NCBI GenBank assembly: GCA_027021085.1
Contig: JALUVB010000274.1
Span: 1 to 9,349 of the forward strand
DNA from: a bacterium
GTDB taxonomy: Bacteria; CAIJMQ01; JAADFP01
Length of the DNA stretch: 9,349 nucleotides
Direction of reading: 5' to 3'
Numbering within the stretch: the first letter of the stretch is position 1; every line of letters begins with the position of its first letter. The position numbers were made by a program, and so were the translations under genes. Positions 6,736-9,349 of the stretch are shown one piece after another. The notes under the pieces are model-generated. The model searched no databases, was not told where the DNA came from, and saw only the letters and a program-made list of their open reading frames with translations.

Positions 6736-7321
6736 TTGAAGACCCTCCTTTCTTTGGACCATATACTAACTGTTTACCTAATTCTTTCACTTCTTTCCTT
6801 CCTTTAAATTCCCTTATTATATCACCTTTTTTCTCCATTCCACCAAAGAAGCGAGAAAAGATAAGTTCATATTCCAGGGTGTTGAAAAACACCTTTGCCA
6901 GCTTCTCTGCGCAGTAAAATACATCGTCCGATTTCGTTCCCGAGGCAGAAAGAAAAACTCCTTTTCCCCTGCTTTCTCTCAGCTTTTCTCCCAGGAGATA
7001 TTTTTTCACCCAGTACACCTGGCACCGGTCAATTACTCCCTTCACCTGGGAGGGAAGAGAGAGGAAGTAAACCGGTGCGCTCAAACAAATCCTACTGCAC
7101 TCCATAAATTTGGAGTGTAAGTATAGCATGTCGTCTTTCCTGGAACAAATTCCCTCTTTATAGCAATCGCCGCATGCATCACAGGGAGAAATGCAAAGCT
7201 CCCGCAGGTAAATTTTCTCTGCTTTAGCACCCGCTTCTTCCACTCCCCGGACAAATTCATCCATGAGTATATCCGTGTTGCCCCCCTCGCGTGGGCTGCC
7301 GTAGAGACATAATACTTTCAT
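6719..7321 (-). CDS. Iron-sulfur flavoprotein (Isf type), NADPH-dependent FMN reductase fold
   Basis: A 200-residue flavodoxin-fold protein that should bind FMN and one [4Fe-4S] cluster. GSPREGGNTD (8-17) is the FMN phosphate loop and SAPVYFLSLP (81-90) the conserved second flavin-contact segment. C47, C50, C53 and C59 form the compact CX2CX2CX5C motif; the Isf of Methanosarcina thermophila has its cluster cysteines in the same arrangement. C43 is an extra nearby cysteine. Isf proteins take electrons from ferredoxin, and some reduce O2 or H2O2; the true acceptor here is unknown. Its ATG overlaps the trpS stop as ATGA, and its last 17 nt overlap the start of the ferredoxin gene, so all three are probably translationally coupled. 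An adjacent ferredoxin fits the known Isf electron donor. Family is well supported, physiological role is not. Confidence 0.88.
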   Translation of the reverse strand: MKVLCLYGSPREGGNTDILMDEFVRGVEEAGAKAEKIYLRELCISPCDACGDCYKEGICSRKDDMLYLHSKFMECSRICLSAPVYFLSLPSQVKGVIDRCQVYWVKKYLLGEKLRESRGKGVFLSASGTKSDDVFYCAEKLAKVFFNTLEYELIFSRFFGGMEKKGDIIREFKGRKEVKELGKQLVYGPKKGGSSNESIC

Positions 7322-8313
7322 AAAGCAAGCCCCATGGCTTTTTTCACCCGGGAAAGGGTTGAGACAGCTTCACGGCGTACTTTTTCCCTGCCTTCCCCGA
7401 GTATTTCTTCGATTATCCCTTCTTTCCCGGAAAAGGCTTCCCTCCTTTTTCTTATAGGAGAAAGAAAATCATTTATTGCCCGGGCAAGTTTTCTCTTTAC
7501 TTCCACATCGCCTACCGTGCCCTTGCGGTATCTATCTTTCAGCTCTTCTACTTCTTCTTTATTGGAATTGAAGGCATCATGGTAAATAAATACAGGGTTG
7601 CCTTCCACATGACCCGGGTCAGTAGGGTGTATCCTGGCGGGGTCGGTGTACATCATCATTACCTTTCTTTCCACTTCTTCCGGGGGGTCAGAAAGGAAGA
7701 TGCAGTTTCCCAGGGATTTGCTCATCTTCTTCTTACCATCAATACCTACCAGGGTGGGAACTTCTCCCACCAGAGGCTCAGGTTCCGGGAAAACCTTGCC
7801 GTAGAGCTTATTAAATTTCCTGGCAATCTCCCGGGTAAGCTCCACATGAGAGACCTGGTCCTTTCCCACCGGCACCAGGTTTGCCCTCACCATAAGAATA
7901 TCTGCTGCCTGTAATACCGGGTAGCCTAAAAGCCCGAAAGAAGGATTCTCTATCTTTAAATCTCTTATCATGTCTTTAAGGGTGGGCACTCTCTGCAGGC
8001 GAGATATTCCCACCAGCATACCAAAAATCAGGGAGAGCTCACATACTTCCGGCACCTGGGACTGGAGGTAAATGGTGGCCTTTGCCGGGTCTATTCCTAC
8101 CGAGAGATAATCTAAAACAAGCTCCCGGGTAAGAGATGAAAGCCTGCGCACCTTTTCTTTTTCCGGGGCAGTAGTGAGAGTATGGTAATCAGCAATAATA
8201 AAAAAACATTCGTACTCATCCTGTAATTTTACCCGGCTGGCCAGGCTTCCCACGTAGTGCCCCAGGTGCAGTTTGCCTGTGGGCCTATCTCCCGTAAGTA
8301 TTCTTTTTCTCAT
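7318..8313 (-). CDS. trpS: Tryptophanyl-tRNA synthetase
   Basis: Class I aminoacyl-tRNA synthetase that charges tRNA-Trp in the cytosol. With the start at 8313 the product is 331 residues, the usual size for bacterial TrpRS. The HIGH-type signature is KLHLGH (14-19) inside TGKLHLGHYVG, and the KMSKS loop is KKMSKSLGN (195-203). The Rossmann core also shows GYPVLQAADIL (130-140) and VGKDQVSHVELTREIA (149-164), typical of the family. The open frame continues to a GTG at 8346, adding 11 residues. I prefer ATG at 8313 because the family begins close to ILTGDRPTG and GGGTGA sits just upstream of it. It is the first gene after a strong promoter and heads the five-gene operon. Its TGA overlaps the next ATG by four bases. 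No Trp-rich leader peptide is visible upstream. Confidence 0.96.
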   Translation of the reverse strand: MRKRILTGDRPTGKLHLGHYVGSLASRVKLQDEYECFFIIADYHTLTTAPEKEKVRRLSSLTRELVLDYLSVGIDPAKATIYLQSQVPEVCELSLIFGMLVGISRLQRVPTLKDMIRDLKIENPSFGLLGYPVLQAADILMVRANLVPVGKDQVSHVELTREIARKFNKLYGKVFPEPEPLVGEVPTLVGIDGKKKMSKSLGNCIFLSDPPEEVERKVMMMYTDPARIHPTDPGHVEGNPVFIYHDAFNSNKEEVEELKDRYRKGTVGDVEVKRKLARAINDFLSPIRKRREAFSGKEGIIEEILGEGREKVRREAVSTLSRVKKAMGLAL

Positions 8314-8384
8314 TTTTTCACCCAAATAATCAAAATTATCCCCCACCTCTCTTTAAAAAACTCAGGGATGAATTTCCTGCTCTA

Positions 8385-8413
8385 AATATAAGCCGAGAGA
8401 GAACATTTGTCAA
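8385..8413 (-). promoter_or_regulatory. Sigma-70-type promoter of the trpS operon
   Basis: On the minus strand a perfect TTGACA (8413-8408) is followed by a 17-base spacer and TATATT (8390-8385), which matches the -10 consensus TATAAT at five of six positions. Transcription would start near 8378 and leave a leader of about 65 nt before the trpS ATG. The -35 box lies three bases after the stop of the upstream radical-SAM gene, so the promoter fills the 70-100 nt gap. The leader holds a weak CAGG/CCTG pairing followed by TTTTTT, too short to call an attenuator. Confidence 0.82.
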
Positions 8414-8416
8414 CTG

Positions 8417-9349
8417 CTATTCCCGGAAAGAAAATAGCCTGCCCTGGAAGGTGTTTTTTTCCTTTAATCTTTCCTCTATTTTGTTCAGGACTTCCTTCTT
8501 TTTTGCAATCCACTCCGGCGCTACCAGCAATTCAGCCGGGCAATCTGCACTTATCCTCTGGATAACCAAGCCGGGCGGAAGATACTCCAGGAACTTCACT
8601 GTCAAATCTACATATTCCTCCCGGGTTAAGGGTTTATATTCTCCCTTTTTATACATATCTTCCAGTCTTGTTCCTTTTACTACATGAAGGGGATGGATTT
8701 TTATTCCCTGCAAACCCAGTCTTCCCACCTCCCTGGCAGTCTGCAGGACTTCCTTCTCTCCTTCTCCCGGCAATCCGATTATTACATGCACACAAATTTT
8801 TATATTTCTTCCCCGTGTCAACTCTATCGCGTGCAAAAAATCCTGGTAAGTATGGTTTCTGTTGATAACTTGCAGGGTTTTTGCGTGTATACTCTGTAGC
8901 CCGTATTCAACCCAGACTTCGTAATCTGCGGAATAACTTTCTATCAGAGCCAATATCTCTTCGTTAACACAGTCCGGCCTGGTTCCGATGGCTATCCCCA
9001 CGATATTTTTGAAGTTTTTCACTATATCGTACCTTTTCTTAAGGGAATCGGCAGGAGCATAGGTATTAGTGTATGCCTGAAAATAGACCATAAACTTTTT
9101 AGCTCCGTACCTTTTCCGCCCAAATTCCATGCCCTCTCTTATCTGTGCCTCTATACTCCTATCCGGGAAACGGGTGTTGAAGGAGAAAGCCCGGTTATCA
9201 CAGAAAATGCATCCCTCACCGGATAGCGTTCCATCCCTATTGGGGCAGGAGAATCCTGCGTCTACTCCTATTTTGTACACATAACAGCCAAACCTTTCTT
9301 TCAGGTAGCTGGAAAAGCGGTAATATCTATCCATGCCGGTTTTGTCCAT
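8417..9349 (-). CDS. Radical-SAM protein, TIGR01212/YhcC family
   Basis: A 310-residue radical S-adenosylmethionine protein. C35, C47 and C50 (CPNRDGTLSGEGCIFC, 35-50) bind the [4Fe-4S] cluster; the long CX11CX2C spacing and the preceding VDAGFSCPNRDG are the signature of the TIGR01212 family that includes E. coli YhcC. Other family segments are YFQAYTNTYAP (89-99), IGTRPDC (121-127), EYGLQS (148-153), HVIIGLPGE (188-196) and KIHPLHVVKGT (217-227). The biochemical reaction of this family is, to my knowledge, not firmly established, so no function is assigned. The length equals that of YhcC, so the frame is probably complete, but the ATG falls on the last bases of the window and no ribosome binding site can be checked; M6 is an alternative start. 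The stop is followed at once by the trpS promoter. Confidence 0.9.
   Translation of the reverse strand: MDKTGMDRYYRFSSYLKERFGCYVYKIGVDAGFSCPNRDGTLSGEGCIFCDNRAFSFNTRFPDRSIEAQIREGMEFGRKRYGAKKFMVYFQAYTNTYAPADSLKKRYDIVKNFKNIVGIAIGTRPDCVNEEILALIESYSADYEVWVEYGLQSIHAKTLQVINRNHTYQDFLHAIELTRGRNIKICVHVIIGLPGEGEKEVLQTAREVGRLGLQGIKIHPLHVVKGTRLEDMYKKGEYKPLTREEYVDLTVKFLEYLPPGLVIQRISADCPAELLVAPEWIAKKKEVLNKIEERLKEKNTFQGRLFSFRE

Noticed and set aside
6736-6762. Upstream start for the ferredoxin
   Set aside because: It adds nine residues not seen in this ferredoxin type and ignores the AAGGAGGG placed seven bases before the ATG at 6735.
8314-8346. GTG start extending TrpRS by 11 residues
   Set aside because: No well-spaced ribosome binding site precedes it, and family members begin near the internal ATG at 8313.
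8314-8384. Trp attenuator or T-box in the trpS leader
   Set aside because: The leader is only about 65 nt, has no Trp codons in a small frame, no T-box core sequence and only a four-pair hairpin before the T-run.

Overview
The window reads as a stretch of chromosome from an anaerobic bacterium with mostly core metabolic genes. All eight genes I can support lie on the minus strand, so transcription runs from position 9349 towards 1. Evidence for anaerobic life is a full-length pyruvate:ferredoxin oxidoreductase, a Thermotoga-like single-cluster ferredoxin, an iron-sulfur flavoprotein of the Isf type and a rubredoxin-like mini-protein. Strong AGGAGG-type ribosome binding sites and a sigma-70-type promoter point to a bacterium, not an archaeon. 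I cannot name the phylum. An uncultivated anaerobic or candidate-phylum lineage would fit, but that is inference.

Layout in transcription order. (1) 9349-8417: radical-SAM protein of the TIGR01212/YhcC family, whose start codon coincides with the window edge. (2) 8413-8385: a near-consensus promoter. (3) 8313-6028: a very tight five-gene operon of trpS, Isf-type flavoprotein, ferredoxin, rubredoxin-like protein and queD. Its junctions are an ATGA overlap, a 17-nt overlap, a 1-nt gap and a TGATG overlap. The rubredoxin-like gene starts with TTG and is easily missed. (4) A 119-nt gap with a small inverted repeat, then nifJ (5908-2348). (5) A 319-nt gap with heptanucleotide-phased repeats, a palindromic element and a possible terminator. 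(6) A full-length transketolase (2028-103), followed by another heptanucleotide array at the left edge.

How the genes may work together. PFOR makes acetyl-CoA and reduced ferredoxin, and the small ferredoxin encoded about 640 nt upstream is a plausible partner. Transketolase supplies the non-oxidative pentose phosphate branch. QueD makes the pterin precursor of the 7-deazaguanine base queuosine. TrpRS, QueD and the redox trio share one transcript, which may only reflect streamlined organisation. It could also mean the small redox proteins feed electrons to a nearby enzyme; nothing in the sequence decides this.

I see no clear sign of a defence system, mobile element, CRISPR array or RNA gene. 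The least ordinary items are the 7-nt-phased repeats on both sides of transketolase and the translationally coupled redox trio ending in a compact rubredoxin-like protein.
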